Below are positions 25,829-34,874 of a DNA stretch of 64,000 nucleotides, one piece after another. Below the pieces are notes generated by a model, which was given only the letters and a program-made list of their open reading frames with translations, did not search any database and was not told where the DNA came from. Position 1 is the stretch's first letter, and the number at the start of each line of letters is the position of its first letter. Source of the DNA: Nocardioides sp. YR527 (GTDB lineage: Bacteria; Actinomycetota; Actinomycetes; Propionibacteriales; Nocardioidaceae); assembly GCF_900101045.1 (NCBI RefSeq), contig NZ_FNFN01000003.1, positions 124,001 to 188,000 of the forward strand. The letters are read 5' to 3'. The position numbers and the translations under genes were made by a program.

Positions 25829-26629
25829 TCAGGCGCCGAGGCGACGGCGCTTCGTGCCCGCCCAGATGACGCCGCCGGCGATCGCGACGGCGCCCCCGAC
25901 GGCCAGCGCGGCCAGGGTCGGCGTGGACGGGGTCAGCACCCGGCTGCGCAGCGCTACCGGCTTGTTGAAGACCAGGATGTCCCAGCCGCGTTCCTTGGCC
26001 GCCTTGCGGAGGTCCTTGTCGGGATTGACCGCGAACGCGTGCCCGACCTCCTCCAGCATGGGGATGTCGGTGACGGAGTCGGAGTAGGCGTACGACTGCT
26101 CTAGGTCGTAGCCGAAGCGCTCGGCCAGCTGCTGGACCGCGCGGGCCTTCTCCTCGCGGTAGGCGTAGAGCGCGATCTCGCCGGTGTAGCGGCCGTCCTC
26201 GATCTCCATCTGGGTGGCGACCACGTGGTCGGCGCCGAGCATCGCGCCGATCGGCTCGACCAGCTCGGTGCCGGAGGCGGAGACGATGATGACGTCGTGG
26301 CCCTGTGCGTGGTGCTGCTCGATGAGCTGCACGGCCTCCTCGTAGACGAGCGGGTCGACCACGTTGTGGAGGGTGTCGGCGACGATCTCCTTGACGGTCG
26401 CGACGTCCCATCCGGTGACCATCTCGGAGAGCGCCTTGCGCATCTTCTCCATCTGGTCGTGGTCGGCACCGCCGACGACGTAGACGAACTGCGTGTAGGC
26501 CGAGCGGATCATGGCCGCACGGGTGATCAGGCCGCCGGCCTGGAAGTGCTTGGAGAACGCAAGCGTGCTCGACCTCGCGATGATCGTCTTGTCGAGGTCG
26601 AAGAACGCAGCGATGCGTGTCATGGCCAC
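25829..26629 (-). CDS. HAD-IB family phosphatase, membrane-anchored C-terminus
   Basis: 266 aa. HAD motif I FFDLDKT (nucleophile Asp in DxD), motif II VSASGTELV, and motif III/IV YSDSVTDIPML match the SerB-like HAD-IB subfamily. C-terminal hydrophobic segment (LAALAVGGAVAIAGGVIWAG) followed by KRRR suggests membrane tethering. Substrate uncertain: phosphoserine or a phospholipid-type phosphate. Orthologues sit beside the Tad locus in Mycobacterium and Streptomyces, divergent from the septum-site-determining ATPase gene, as here. Confidence 0.87.
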   Translation of the reverse strand: MAMTRIAAFFDLDKTIIARSSTLAFSKHFQAGGLITRAAMIRSAYTQFVYVVGGADHDQMEKMRKALSEMVTGWDVATVKEIVADTLHNVVDPLVYEEAVQLIEQHHAQGHDVIIVSASGTELVEPIGAMLGADHVVATQMEIEDGRYTGEIALYAYREEKARAVQQLAERFGYDLEQSYAYSDSVTDIPMLEEVGHAFAVNPDKDLRKAAKERGWDILVFNKPVALRSRVLTPSTPTLAALAVGGAVAIAGGVIWAGTKRRRLGA

Positions 26630-26660
26630 ATCGTAGACGGCCGCTGGGCGGGCCGATCAC

Positions 26661-26697
26661 CATCCACAGGGCGGGTTCGGTCCGAGGTTGTCCACAG
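26661..26697 (+). promoter_or_regulatory. 37-bp element, copy A, upstream of the Tad ATPase genes
   Basis: Begins CATCCACAGGGCGGGTTCGG and ends GGTTGTCCACAG. The second copy at 30580-30616 is identical at 32 of 37 positions; all five differences are contiguous in the middle. It lies 50 bp upstream of the first tad gene. Confidence 0.7.
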
Positions 26698-26747
26698 GTG
26701 GTGGATTTTCGGGTGGAAAGGTCGGTGTCCCGGCGGATCCTGCTGCC

Positions 26748-27797
26748 ATGGAACCTCTCGTCATCACCTCGGACTCGTTGCTGGCCGCCGAGGCGGCTCG
26801 TCTGGCCGCCGCCTCCGGCGTCACCGTCGAGGAGTGCACCGACGCCATCGGCGCTCTGCGCCGATGGCAGCGACCACCACTGATCCTCGTCGGCGCCGAC
26901 CTCCTGGCGGAGGTGGCCTCGCTGCGTCCACCCCGAAGAGACGGGGTGTATGTCGTGGGATGGGGCTCGACCGGCGAGCCCCTGCTCCGAGCCGCCCTGG
27001 AGGTCGGCGCCGAGACGATCCTCGAGCTCCCGTCGGCCGAGACCGTGGTCGCCGGCCTCCTCGCCGACGTCAGCGACGGTGAGGGTGGCGACGGCATGGT
27101 CGTCGGCGTGCTGGCCGGATCGGGCGGAGCCGGTGCGACGACGTACGCCGCGGCCCTGGCCAGCCTCGGAGCCGACCGTGGGTCGACGCTGCTGATCGAC
27201 GCCGACCGGCTCGGTCCCGGAGCCGGGCGGGTGCTCGGTCTCGACGAGATCCCCGGTGTGACCTGGGGCGATCTCGGCCAGACCGCCGGTCGGCTGGGGG
27301 CGCGGGCGCTGCGGGAGGCGGTGCCACATGTCGGGTCGCTGGGTCTGCTGGGATGGCCGGGCGGCGACGTGGTGGCACCTAAGCCGGAGGTGGTGCGCGA
27401 GGTGCTCGCTGCCGCTCGTCGCGGCCACGACCTGGTCGTGGTCGACCTGCCGCGCGAGTCCGACACCGGGACCGAGGCGCTGCTGACCGGATGCGACCTC
27501 GTGCTCGTCGTGGTTCGGGCGAACGTCACCGGCACCGCGTCCGCCGCCCGGCTGGTCGCCCGGCTTCCCGAGCGGGATCGGGTGCGGGTCGTCGTCCGCG
27601 GTCGGGCGGCCGAACCGGAGGCGGTCGGGCGTGCGCTCGGGCTCCCGGTGATCGCGTCGATGTCGGACCAGCGCGGGCTCTCGGAGGCCATCGATCTGGG
27701 GCTGGGGCCGATCCGCTCGAAGCGGGCGCCGCTGGCCCGTGCCGCGGCCGAGGTGCTGATGCGCTGCCGGGTCCGCGCGGGGGTGATGGCCGCATGA
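26748..27797 (+). CDS. CpaE/Ssd-like ATPase of the Tad locus
   Basis: 349 aa from the ATG at 26748. N-terminal receiver-like domain (about 1-105) without the phospho-Asp set, then a MinD/ParA-type ATPase domain. The P-loop is deviant: GSGGAGATT (124-132) lacks the usual lysines, as in actinobacterial CpaE homologues. Such proteins place the Tad machine at the cell pole, and the mycobacterial orthologue (Ssd) affects septum formation. First gene of the Tad operon; stop overlaps tadA as ATGA. Confidence 0.85.
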   Translation: MEPLVITSDSLLAAEAARLAAASGVTVEECTDAIGALRRWQRPPLILVGADLLAEVASLRPPRRDGVYVVGWGSTGEPLLRAALEVGAETILELPSAETVVAGLLADVSDGEGGDGMVVGVLAGSGGAGATTYAAALASLGADRGSTLLIDADRLGPGAGRVLGLDEIPGVTWGDLGQTAGRLGARALREAVPHVGSLGLLGWPGGDVVAPKPEVVREVLAAARRGHDLVVVDLPRESDTGTEALLTGCDLVLVVVRANVTGTASAARLVARLPERDRVRVVVRGRAAEPEAVGRALGLPVIASMSDQRGLSEAIDLGLGPIRSKRAPLARAAAEVLMRCRVRAGVMAA

Positions 27798-28960
27798 TCG
27801 GCGCTGTCGACATCGCGCCCCAGGTCGTCGACCTCGTCCGCGACCACCTGGCGCGTACGCCGGGAGAGCTCACCCCGCACCGGGTCCAGGAGGCACTGCG
27901 TGCGGAGGGGCGGATCGTCGGTGACGCGACCGTGCTGGCGGTCTTCGAGATGCTGCGCCGCGACGTGGTCGGCGCGGGGCCGTTGGAGCCGCTGCTGCGG
28001 TTGCCTGGGGTGACCGACGTCCTCGTCAACGGACCCGATCAGGTCTTCATCGACCGCGGATCCGGCCTGGAGCCCGCTCCGGTCGCGTTTCCTGACGACG
28101 ACGCGGTTCGACGGCTGGCGCAGCGGTTGGCTGCCGGGGCGGGCCGTCGCCTGGACGACGCCTCGCCCTATGTCGATCTGAGGCTGGGCGACGGCAGCCG
28201 GTTCCATGCGGTGCTCGCGCCACTGGCGCGACCGGGCACGGTGATCTCGTTGCGGGTGCCTTCGGCGCGCGTGTTCACCCTCGCCGAGCTGGAGTCTTCG
28301 GGGATGATCGTTCCCTGGGTGGCCGATCTGTTGCGGCGCCTGGTGCTGGCCCGGTCGGCCTTTCTCATCTCCGGTGGCACCGGCACCGGGAAGACCACCC
28401 TGCTGGCGTCGCTGTTGTCCTTGGTGCCGCCGGAGGAGCGCCTCGTGCTGGTGGAGGACGCCTCCGAGCTGCGTCCGGACCATCCGCACGTGGTCGGCCT
28501 CGAGGCGCGCCCGGCCAACATCGAGGCCGCCGGAGCCGTCGAGCTCCATACGCTGGTCCGCCAGGCCCTGAGGATGCGGCCGGACCGGCTGGTCGTGGGG
28601 GAGGTGCGTGGCGCCGAGGTCGTCGACCTCCTCGCCGCGTTGAACACCGGCCACGAGGGCGGCTGCGGCACGCTGCACGCCAACTCCGCCGCCGACGTGC
28701 CGGCACGCGTCGAGGCGCTGGCGCTCGCCGCCGGCCTCGGCAGGGAGGCGGCCCACAGCCAGTTCGCCTCCGGGGTGGACGTCGTCGTGCACCTGCGCCG
28801 ACGTGACGGCCGCCGGGTGCTGACCGAGATCGCGGTCCCGTGTCGCGGAGCCGACGGGCTGGTCCGGATGGAGGCGGCCTGCTCGGTCGACGCCGGCGGC
28901 GACGTTCTCGCCGGACCGGCCTCGGACCGGCTCGAGGGGCTGCTGGGAGCGGATCGGTGA
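27794..28960 (+). CDS. tadA: Tad pilus secretion ATPase TadA (CpaF)
   Basis: 388 aa from the ATG at 27794. VirB11/CpaF-type hexameric ATPase: N-terminal domain with VTDVLVNGPDQVFIDR, then Walker A GGTGTGKT (194-201), Asp box near 220 (LVLVEDASEL), Walker B RLVVGEVRG with Glu270, and the His box GTLHAN. Powers assembly or secretion of Flp pili at the inner membrane. Its start and stop both overlap neighbours by 4 nt, so it is coupled to cpaE and tadB. Confidence 0.93.
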   Translation: MIGAVDIAPQVVDLVRDHLARTPGELTPHRVQEALRAEGRIVGDATVLAVFEMLRRDVVGAGPLEPLLRLPGVTDVLVNGPDQVFIDRGSGLEPAPVAFPDDDAVRRLAQRLAAGAGRRLDDASPYVDLRLGDGSRFHAVLAPLARPGTVISLRVPSARVFTLAELESSGMIVPWVADLLRRLVLARSAFLISGGTGTGKTTLLASLLSLVPPEERLVLVEDASELRPDHPHVVGLEARPANIEAAGAVELHTLVRQALRMRPDRLVVGEVRGAEVVDLLAALNTGHEGGCGTLHANSAADVPARVEALALAAGLGREAAHSQFASGVDVVVHLRRRDGRRVLTEIAVPCRGADGLVRMEAACSVDAGGDVLAGPASDRLEGLLGADR

Positions 28961-29733
28961 GCGGGCTCAGCCTCGGGCTGGTCGCCGGCCTGCTCGGCGT
29001 CGCCGCGGCGCTGCTCGTCCGTCCGCGGGCTGTGCTCGGATCAGGTCCGGCGCCGGTATGGCGGGTGCCTCGGTCGTCGTTCCTCCTGGTCGCCCTGATC
29101 CCCATCGTCTTCCCGGGCAGGGCGGTCGTCGCGGCTGTCCTGCTCGGGATCGCAACCTTCGGCGGGGTCGCGCTGTGGCGGCGCCGCTGCGAGCGGATCG
29201 CGGCAGGGCGTACGGCTGACCGTGTGGTCGAGGCCTGCGAGCAGATGGCCGCTGAGCTGGCCGCCGGGCACCCGCCCGGTCCGGCGCTGACGCAGCTCGC
29301 CACGGAGTGGCCGGTGATCGAGCCGGTCGCGGAGGCGCAGCGGATGGGCTCCGACGTGCCAGCCGCCTGGCGGCAGGTCGCCAAGGTGCCCGGGGCGGGA
29401 TCGCTCCGTGTGGTCGCCGCGGCCTGGCAGATCGCCCACCAGACCGGGAGCGGTCTCGCGGACGCTCTGGATCGGGTGGCGCTCGATCTGCGGGCTGCGG
29501 CCGCGACCCAACGGGTGGTCGGTGGCGAGCTCGGATCGGCCCGATCCACCGCCCGCCTGATCGCAGGCCTGCCGGTGGCCGCCCTGGCGATGGGCAGCGG
29601 GGTCGGCGGCGACCCGCTGGCGTTCCTCTTCGGGTCGCCGGTGGGGCTGGCCTGCCTCGGTCTCGGGCTGCTGCTCGGCTGGCTGGGGCTGTGGTGGATC
29701 GAGGGCATCGCGCGTGGGGTGGAGGAGCGATGA
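28957..29733 (+). CDS. tadB: Tad inner-membrane platform protein TadB
   Basis: 258 aa from the GTG at 28957 (GTGA overlap with tadA). Type II secretion F-like domain: N-terminal hydrophobic helices, a soluble helical repeat about residues 80-190 (CEQMAAELAAGHPPGPAL; GSLRVVAAAWQIAHQTGSGLADAL), and two C-terminal TM helices. It should form the platform with TadC under the TadA ring. Shorter than proteobacterial TadB, normal for actinobacteria. Confidence 0.85.
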   Translation: MSGLSLGLVAGLLGVAAALLVRPRAVLGSGPAPVWRVPRSSFLLVALIPIVFPGRAVVAAVLLGIATFGGVALWRRRCERIAAGRTADRVVEACEQMAAELAAGHPPGPALTQLATEWPVIEPVAEAQRMGSDVPAAWRQVAKVPGAGSLRVVAAAWQIAHQTGSGLADALDRVALDLRAAAATQRVVGGELGSARSTARLIAGLPVAALAMGSGVGGDPLAFLFGSPVGLACLGLGLLLGWLGLWWIEGIARGVEER

Positions 29734-30446
29734 GCATATGGATCGCGGCCGTCTCGCTCGGGCTGGCGGCGGCGTTGTTGCCCGCGCCGACCTCACCACT
29801 TCCCGTCAGGGTCGCGTCCGTCGCGGATCGGGGCGATCCCGGCGGTTGGATGATGCGCTGGCGAGCGCTGCTGGCTCTGCTCGCGGCCGGCGCCGTCTAC
29901 TCCTTCGTCGGAGGCACGGCTGGTGCCGTACTCGCCGCGCCGGCGGGTCTCGTCTGCTGGCTGGTCATCGGCCGGGCCGAGCCCGCCGAGGTCCGACGTG
30001 AGCGGGAGGCCGCGAAGGCCGAGCTGCCGGCCCTGGTCCGCCTGCTCTCCGCCGCACTCTCCTCCGGCGCGGCGCCTGCCGAGGCGCTGGTGGCGGTCGC
30101 GGCAGCGCTGCCCGGGCCGGCCGCCGCCCGACTCCTGCCAGCGGCCTCCCGGCTTCGCATGGGAGCCGATCCGGAGAAGACGTGGCGCACCCTGGTGGAC
30201 GATCCCGCGCTGGCGCCGTTGGGTCGGGCGTTGGCGCGGGCTCAGGCGACCGGTGCCCCGGTCGCCACGACCGTTGAGCGCCTTGCCGACGACCTGACCA
30301 GAAATGCCCGCGCCGAGGTCGAGGACCGCGCCCGCGCGGTGGGCGTCAAGGCCGCCGTCCCGCTCGGCATCTGCCTCCTCCCCGCCTTCCTGCTGTTGGG
30401 CGTCGTCCCGGTCGTAGGCGGCCTCCTCTCCAACCTCGGCATCTGA
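29730..30446 (+). CDS. tadC: Tad inner-membrane platform protein TadC
   Basis: 238 aa from the ATG at 29730, ATGA overlap with tadB. Two N-terminal TM helices, the F-domain (ELPALVRLLSAALSSGAAPAEAL; LGRALARAQATGAPVATTVERLA) and a C-terminal hydrophobic segment (LGICLLPAFLLLGVVPVVGGLL). Last gene of the first Tad transcription unit, followed by the hairpin at 30492-30531. Confidence 0.85.
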   Translation: MSIWIAAVSLGLAAALLPAPTSPLPVRVASVADRGDPGGWMMRWRALLALLAAGAVYSFVGGTAGAVLAAPAGLVCWLVIGRAEPAEVRREREAAKAELPALVRLLSAALSSGAAPAEALVAVAAALPGPAAARLLPAASRLRMGADPEKTWRTLVDDPALAPLGRALARAQATGAPVATTVERLADDLTRNARAEVEDRARAVGVKAAVPLGICLLPAFLLLGVVPVVGGLLSNLGI

Positions 30447-30491
30447 CCCCACCAGCCGAGGCGTCGCCCCGGCCGGCCGAGGCGTCACCCG

Positions 30492-30531
30492 CGTCGGTCG
30501 AGTTGGCAGCCGAATGCCGACTCGACCGACG
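30492..30531 (+). terminator. Hairpin after tadC
   Basis: 17-nt arms 30492-30508 and 30515-30531, 6-nt loop, one G-U difference. No strong T-run. It separates the ATPase/platform genes from the pilin genes, which have their own upstream element. Confidence 0.65.
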
Positions 30532-30579
30532 TACGTGACGTCTCGGCGGGCTCTTTTCCCTGTTCAACGTGCCGTTTGT

Positions 30580-30616
30580 CATCCACAGGGCGGGTTCGGG
30601 ATCGGGTTGTCCACAG
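30580..30616 (+). promoter_or_regulatory. 37-bp element, copy B, upstream of the pilin genes
   Basis: Same two blocks as copy A, with a 5-nt variable centre (GATCG in place of TCCGA). It lies 93 bp upstream of the pilin ATG. The right block contains TTGTCCACA, which equals the Streptomyces DnaA box; the left is ATCCACAGG. Confidence 0.7.
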
Positions 30617-30708
30617 CTGGCGATATGGCGGTCGCGAATGTCGGTGGAGCAGTTCATCGTCGTCCTTGAACGGCCGTACCGACGGCCATCGACAAGAGAG
30701 GACCAACC

Positions 30709-30885
30709 ATGGCCAAGGCACATCTTCGGAAGGACGAGAAGGGGATCACGACGGCCGAATACGCTGTCGGCACGGCAGCCGGTGCGGGGCTCGCCGGGCT
30801 GCTCTACAAGCTGCTCACCGGCGGCTTCGGCAATGACCTGCTCAACAGGCTGTTCCAGCACGTCCTCAGCCTGCTGGGGATCTGA
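30709..30885 (+). CDS. Flp-type pilin (DUF4244-like), 58 aa
   Basis: Short gene behind AAGAGAGG. The leader ends KDEKG, followed by ITTAEYAVGTAAGAGLAGLL: a prepilin site with Glu at +5 after Gly, then the hydrophobic polymerisation helix. The last 20 residues (FGNDLLNRLFQHVLSLLGI) are amphipathic. This would be the structural subunit of the Tad pilus after leader removal. No prepilin peptidase gene is in the window. Confidence 0.88.
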   Translation: MAKAHLRKDEKGITTAEYAVGTAAGAGLAGLLYKLLTGGFGNDLLNRLFQHVLSLLGI

Positions 30886-30888
30886 CCG

Positions 30889-31263
30889 ATGGTCCGCGGG
30901 CAGCGGGACGAGCGGGGCGCGGCCACCGCGGAGTTGGTGATGGTGATCCCGCTCCTGGTGGCCGTGACCATCGGGCTGGTGTGGTTGCTGTCGGTGGGAG
31001 CGGCGCAGATCCAGGTGGTCGACGCGGCCCGGGAGACTGCCAGGGCTGTCGCCCGAGGGGACGACAGCGGCTCCGCCGCCGCCCGCGGACGTCGGGTCGG
31101 GCCCGCGGGCACGCAGGTGAGTGTCAGCGCCGGTGCCGAGGAGGTCGTGGCTTCGGCCCAGGCCCGGGTGGCCGGTCCTGGTGGGATCTTCCGCTGGATG
31201 CCGGGTGTGACCGTGCGCGGCGAGGCGGTCGCCGCAACCGAGGCGACGCGGGGGGAGCAGTGA
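30889..31263 (+). CDS. TadE-family pseudopilin
   Basis: 124 aa, 3 bp after the pilin gene. N-terminal RDERGAATAELVMVIPLLVAVTIGL is a TadE-type prepilin-like helix with Glu after the Ala/Thr pair. The rest is a short exported domain. Equivalent in position to mycobacterial Rv3655c. Likely a minor pilin or assembly factor. Confidence 0.85.
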   Translation: MVRGQRDERGAATAELVMVIPLLVAVTIGLVWLLSVGAAQIQVVDAARETARAVARGDDSGSAAARGRRVGPAGTQVSVSAGAEEVVASAQARVAGPGGIFRWMPGVTVRGEAVAATEATRGEQ

Positions 31264-31631
31264 GCACGGGCCGGTCAGGCAAGGACGAACGCGGATCGGC
31301 AGCCCCGTTCGCGGTTGGCGCCATCGGGCTGCTGCTCCTCCTCGGTGCAGCGCTGGGTGTGGTGGGCGCGGTCTTCGTCGCCCACCGCACCGCACAGTCC
31401 GCGGCCGATCTGGCGGCGTTGGCAGGGGCCAACGCGCTCCAGGTCTCCGAAGACGCATGTGCGGCGGCGACGACGATCGCCGACCGCAACGGCGCCACCT
31501 TGGAGTCGTGCGAGATCGCCGGGGAGGACGTCACCGTCACCGTGCGGGTCGAGGGACCGCGCTGGCTCGGTCAGCCGGGGGACCCGGTCGCCGGGGCGAG
31601 GGCCGGCCCGACGAGGTCACGGCCGGACTAG
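31260..31631 (+). CDS. TadG-like (Rv3654c-type) secreted or membrane protein
   Basis: 123 aa from the GTG at 31260 (GTGA overlap with tadE). N-terminus KDERGSAAPFAVGAIGLLLLLGAALGV is a TadG-like membrane helix; AHRTAQSAADLAALAGANAL follows, the usual TadE/TadG motif. Two Cys later in the chain may form a disulfide. Last gene of the pilin operon; its TAG stop overlaps the convergent gene's stop. Confidence 0.83.
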   Translation: MSTGRSGKDERGSAAPFAVGAIGLLLLLGAALGVVGAVFVAHRTAQSAADLAALAGANALQVSEDACAAATTIADRNGATLESCEIAGEDVTVTVRVEGPRWLGQPGDPVAGARAGPTRSRPD

Positions 31632-31993
31632 ACGTCCTCTGGCCTGGGCAGCGGCTTGGTCTCGGGTCCGGTCTCGGGCTTGGTGTCGGGTGTGGTGTCG
31701 GGCGTGGTCTCCGTCTTGGCCTCGGCTTCCTGCAGCGTCTTGGCCATGCTCCGCATCTGGCGCTTGTCCTTCATGTACTTCATCTGGTGCTTGCCGCCCC
31801 ACTTGGTGAGCGAGACGCCGAAGAGGAGAAGGACGCCGGCAACGAGGCCGATCACGAAGATCGTGGTCGAGCCGACCGGGAGGCCGAGCAGGGTGGCGGT
31901 CGGGTCGTCGAGATCACCGTTACCGGTGGTGAAGAGACCCAGCACGATGAGGGCTGCGGCAACGACGATCAGCACGAGGCCAAGGATCAGCAT
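31628..31993 (-). CDS. Small two-helix membrane protein of unknown function
   Basis: 121 aa. Two TM helices (about 1-22 and 40-64) joined by a short loop, then a basic stretch (GGKHQMKYMKDKRQMRSM) and a Thr/Pro/Glu/Lys-rich tail. No family recognised. It follows the helicase gene on the same strand by 9 bp and may be co-transcribed with it. Confidence 0.7.
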   Translation of the reverse strand: MLILGLVLIVVAAALIVLGLFTTGNGDLDDPTATLLGLPVGSTTIFVIGLVAGVLLLFGVSLTKWGGKHQMKYMKDKRQMRSMAKTLQEAEAKTETTPDTTPDTKPETGPETKPLPRPEDV

Positions 31994-32002
31994 TTCTCCA
32001 CA

Positions 32003-34315
32003 TTAGGCCCATTTGCCGAGAAGGAGCCGCAACAACACGATCGCGCCTTGCTTGTCGAGAGGGTTGTTCTGGTTGCCGCACTTCGGGGACTGCACGCAGG
32101 AGGGGCAGCCGTCGTCGCACTCGCACGCCTCGATGGTCTCCAGCGTGGCGCTGAGCCACTCCCGGGCGGCACGGAACCCGCGCTCGGAGAATCCGGCCCC
32201 GCCGGGATGTCCGTCGTAGACGAAGACGGTGAGCATGCCGGTGTCCGGGTGTGACGCGGTGCTGACGCCACCGATGTCCCAGCGATCGCAGGTCGCGATC
32301 AGCGGGAGCAGCCCGATCGAGCAGTGCTCGGCGGCGTGGGCGGATCCCGGGATGTCCGCCTCCTCCAAGCCGGCCGCCTCGAGCGCCGAGGTGGGGACGG
32401 TCCACCAGACGGCGGAGGTACGCAGCGTACGTTCGGGAAGGTCGAGGAGCTCCTCACCCAGCACCTCGCCGCTCGGCTGGCGCCGCCGCAGGAAGGAGAC
32501 GACCTGATGGGTGACGTCGACGTCGCCGTACGCCAGGCGGCACTCGCCCCAGGCGACCTGCTCCCGCTCGGCGACGATCGAGATCTCGGTGATCTCCCGG
32601 GCGAAGGTGGAATAGCCGGGGTCGTCGCGGGAGATGACCGCGACGTTCTCCTCCAGGTCGAGCTCGTGCACGAGATAGGTCTCGCCACGGTGGACGTAGA
32701 CGGCGCCGGCGTGCGCGCTGGCGTGCGAGCTCGCCGCGTCGACCGTACCGACGACCCGGCCGGTCTCGGCCTCGATCAGCTGCACCTGCGACCCACCCGA
32801 GGAGCGGATGTCGGCGAGGTCAGCCGCGCGGCGGCGGTCGGTCCAGAACCAGCCACGGGGCCGCTTGCGCAGTAGCCCCGAGGCCACCAGGTTGTCCAGG
32901 ATCTCCCGGGCGCCCGGCCCGAAGAGCGGCAGGTCCGGCTCGGTCAGCGGCAGCTCCTGCGCCGCGGCGCACAGGTGGGGACCGACGACGTACGGGTTCG
33001 CGGGGTCGAAGACGGTGGCCTCGACAGGCTGGCCGAGCAGCGCATCAGGATGGGTGACGAGGTAGGTGTCCAGCGGGTCGTCGCGGGCGACCAGGATGCC
33101 GAGCGCATCGCCCGCACCCCGACCGGCCCGGCCGATCTGCTGCCAGAAGGCCGAGCGCCTGCCCGGATAGCCGGCCAGCACCACCGCGTCCAGGCCGCTG
33201 ATGTCGATGCCGAGCTCGAGCGCGTTCGTCGCCGCCAGTCCCAGCAGCTCGCCCGACCGCAGCGACGCCTCGATCGCCCGGCGCTCCTCGGGCAGATAGC
33301 CACCGCGGTAGGACGCCACCCGCCCCGGCAGTGAGGGGTCGACCTCGGCCAGCTCAGCGGCCGCGGTCAGAGCGACCTGCTCGGCGCCGACCCGGGAGCG
33401 TACGAAGGCCAGGGTGCGAACGTCCGAGGAGACCAGGTCGGCGAGGAGATCGGCGGTCTCGGCGGAGGCCGCGCGGCGAACGGGAGCGCCGTTCTCGCCG
33501 GCGTGCGTCGTCAGCGGTGGCTGCCACAGGGCGATCGAGAGCTCCCCGCGTGGTGACGCGTCGGCGGTCACCGGCAGTACCGGAAGGCCGGTGAGCCGCT
33601 CGCCCGCGATCGACGGCTCGGCGACGGTCGCCGAGGCGAGGATGAACGTCGGCGAGGAACCGTAGAGCGCACAGATGCGCCGAAGGCGCCGCAGCACGTG
33701 CGAGACGTGCGCCCCGAAGACCCCTCGGTAGTGGTGGCACTCGTCGATGACGACGTAGCGCAGCGAGCGGAAGTACGCGGTCCAGCGCTGATGACCGGGG
33801 AGCAGCGATCGGTGCAGCATGTCGGGGTTGGTCAGGATGTACTCGCCGAAGTCGCGGGCCCAGTCCCGCTGCTCCCGGGTGCTGTCACCGTCGTGGGTCA
33901 CCGCGCGCACATCGACGCCCAGCTCGCGCAGCCCGGTCAGCTGATCCTGGGCGAGCGCTTTGGTGGGTGCGAGGTAGAGAACGCCGGCACCGCGCTCACC
34001 ACGTGGACCTCGTCCGTCTCGGATCGCGGTCAGCGCGGGAAGTTGATAGGCCAGCGACTTTCCGGAGGCGGTGCCGGTCGAGACGATCACATGGGTGCCG
34101 TCGTGGGCTGCCTCCGCCGCCACCGCCTGATGCTGCCAAGGACGTTCGATCCCGCGAGCGGTGAACGCAGCGACGACCTCGACCGAGGCCCATGTCGGCC
34201 AGTCGACGAAGACGGCCTCTCGCGGCGGGACCTGCTCGAGGTGGGCGAGCCGGTCCTCGCGGCCCGGGACGTCCGCGAGCCGGCGGATGAGATCACCGGT
34301 CGCCGTCGTCAACAC
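32003..34315 (-). CDS. DEAD/DEAH-box helicase with DUF1998 (MrfA/Hrq1-like, Rv3649 type)
   Basis: 770 aa superfamily 2 helicase. Q-like motif RPWQHQ (58-63), Walker A TGTASGKS (80-87), DECH box (VIDECHHY) near residue 192, motif [14 protein letters not shown] near 385. The C-terminal DUF1998 has five Cys (731, 733, 737, 740, 746) in [10 protein letters not shown]...C, the zinc site of MrfA. Bacillus MrfA acts in mitomycin crosslink repair. Gene order (Tad, helicase, BldG, topA) matches Streptomyces and Mycobacterium. Confidence 0.9.
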   Translation of the reverse strand: MLTTATGDLIRRLADVPGREDRLAHLEQVPPREAVFVDWPTWASVEVVAAFTARGIERPWQHQAVAAEAAHDGTHVIVSTGTASGKSLAYQLPALTAIRDGRGPRGERGAGVLYLAPTKALAQDQLTGLRELGVDVRAVTHDGDSTREQRDWARDFGEYILTNPDMLHRSLLPGHQRWTAYFRSLRYVVIDECHHYRGVFGAHVSHVLRRLRRICALYGSSPTFILASATVAEPSIAGERLTGLPVLPVTADASPRGELSIALWQPPLTTHAGENGAPVRRAASAETADLLADLVSSDVRTLAFVRSRVGAEQVALTAAAELAEVDPSLPGRVASYRGGYLPEERRAIEASLRSGELLGLAATNALELGIDISGLDAVVLAGYPGRRSAFWQQIGRAGRGAGDALGILVARDDPLDTYLVTHPDALLGQPVEATVFDPANPYVVGPHLCAAAQELPLTEPDLPLFGPGAREILDNLVASGLLRKRPRGWFWTDRRRAADLADIRSSGGSQVQLIEAETGRVVGTVDAASSHASAHAGAVYVHRGETYLVHELDLEENVAVISRDDPGYSTFAREITEISIVAEREQVAWGECRLAYGDVDVTHQVVSFLRRRQPSGEVLGEELLDLPERTLRTSAVWWTVPTSALEAAGLEEADIPGSAHAAEHCSIGLLPLIATCDRWDIGGVSTASHPDTGMLTVFVYDGHPGGAGFSERGFRAAREWLSATLETIEACECDDGCPSCVQSPKCGNQNNPLDKQGAIVLLRLLLGKWA

Positions 34316-34501
34316 CTGTCTATTCTCCCAGAATCCTGGTGGCCGCCACGCTCACGGCCCCGCATCGTGGCCATGACGTTGCGAGTTTCTTGCGCGCATC
34401 CTGGTGAGCCGTGGTTACATTACGATCGACTCCGGCTATCGGACACCAGGCATGCCGACCGGAGCTGGTTGTCTCACGTTCCTTGGCAGGAGAACTTCGA
34501 A

Positions 34502-34837
34502 GTGGATCTGACGCTTGCGACTCGCGAGCTCGACTCGGCCACCATCGTGGCCGTGGGCGGCGAGATCGACGTCTATACCGCGCCGAAGCTGAGGGACAAG
34601 ATCACTGAGCTCGTCGCCCGGGGTCACTACGACATCGTGGTCGACCTCGAAGCCGTGGAGTTCCTCGACTCGACCGGCCTCGGCGTCCTGGTGGGTGGCC
34701 TGAAGAAGGTGCGCCAGCACAACGGCATGCTCCGCCTGGTCTGTACGCAGGAGCGGCTGCTCAAGATCTTCCGGATCACCGGTCTCGCCAAGGTCTTCGA
34801 CATCCACGCCAGCGCCGAGGGCGCGGCAGCGGGCTGA
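34502..34837 (+). CDS. bldG: STAS-domain anti-sigma factor antagonist, BldG orthologue
   Basis: 111 aa from the GTG at 34502, preceded by AGGAG. Single STAS domain: [18 protein letters not shown], then [17 protein letters not shown] with the phospho-acceptor Ser57, then [13 protein letters not shown]. Length, residue numbering and sequence match Streptomyces BldG, which is switched by phosphorylation and sequesters anti-sigma factors. Lies divergent from the helicase gene. The anti-sigma partner gene that follows bldG in Streptomyces is absent here. Confidence 0.9.
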   Translation: MDLTLATRELDSATIVAVGGEIDVYTAPKLRDKITELVARGHYDIVVDLEAVEFLDSTGLGVLVGGLKKVRQHNGMLRLVCTQERLLKIFRITGLAKVFDIHASAEGAAAG

Positions 34838-34862
34838 CCCTGCCACACACCAGGACCAGCAC

Positions 34863-34868
34863 TAGGCT
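34863..34868 (+). promoter_or_regulatory. Candidate -10 element, leaderless transcript
   Basis: TAGGCT ends 6 nt before the GTG at 34875, and no ribosome site precedes it. Confidence 0.45.
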
Positions 34869-34874
34869 CCAGGT

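Noticed and set aside
26661..30616. Replication origin suggested by TTGTCCACA
   Set aside because: Only single boxes occur; no cluster, no AT-rich unwinding region and no dnaA/dnaN genes.
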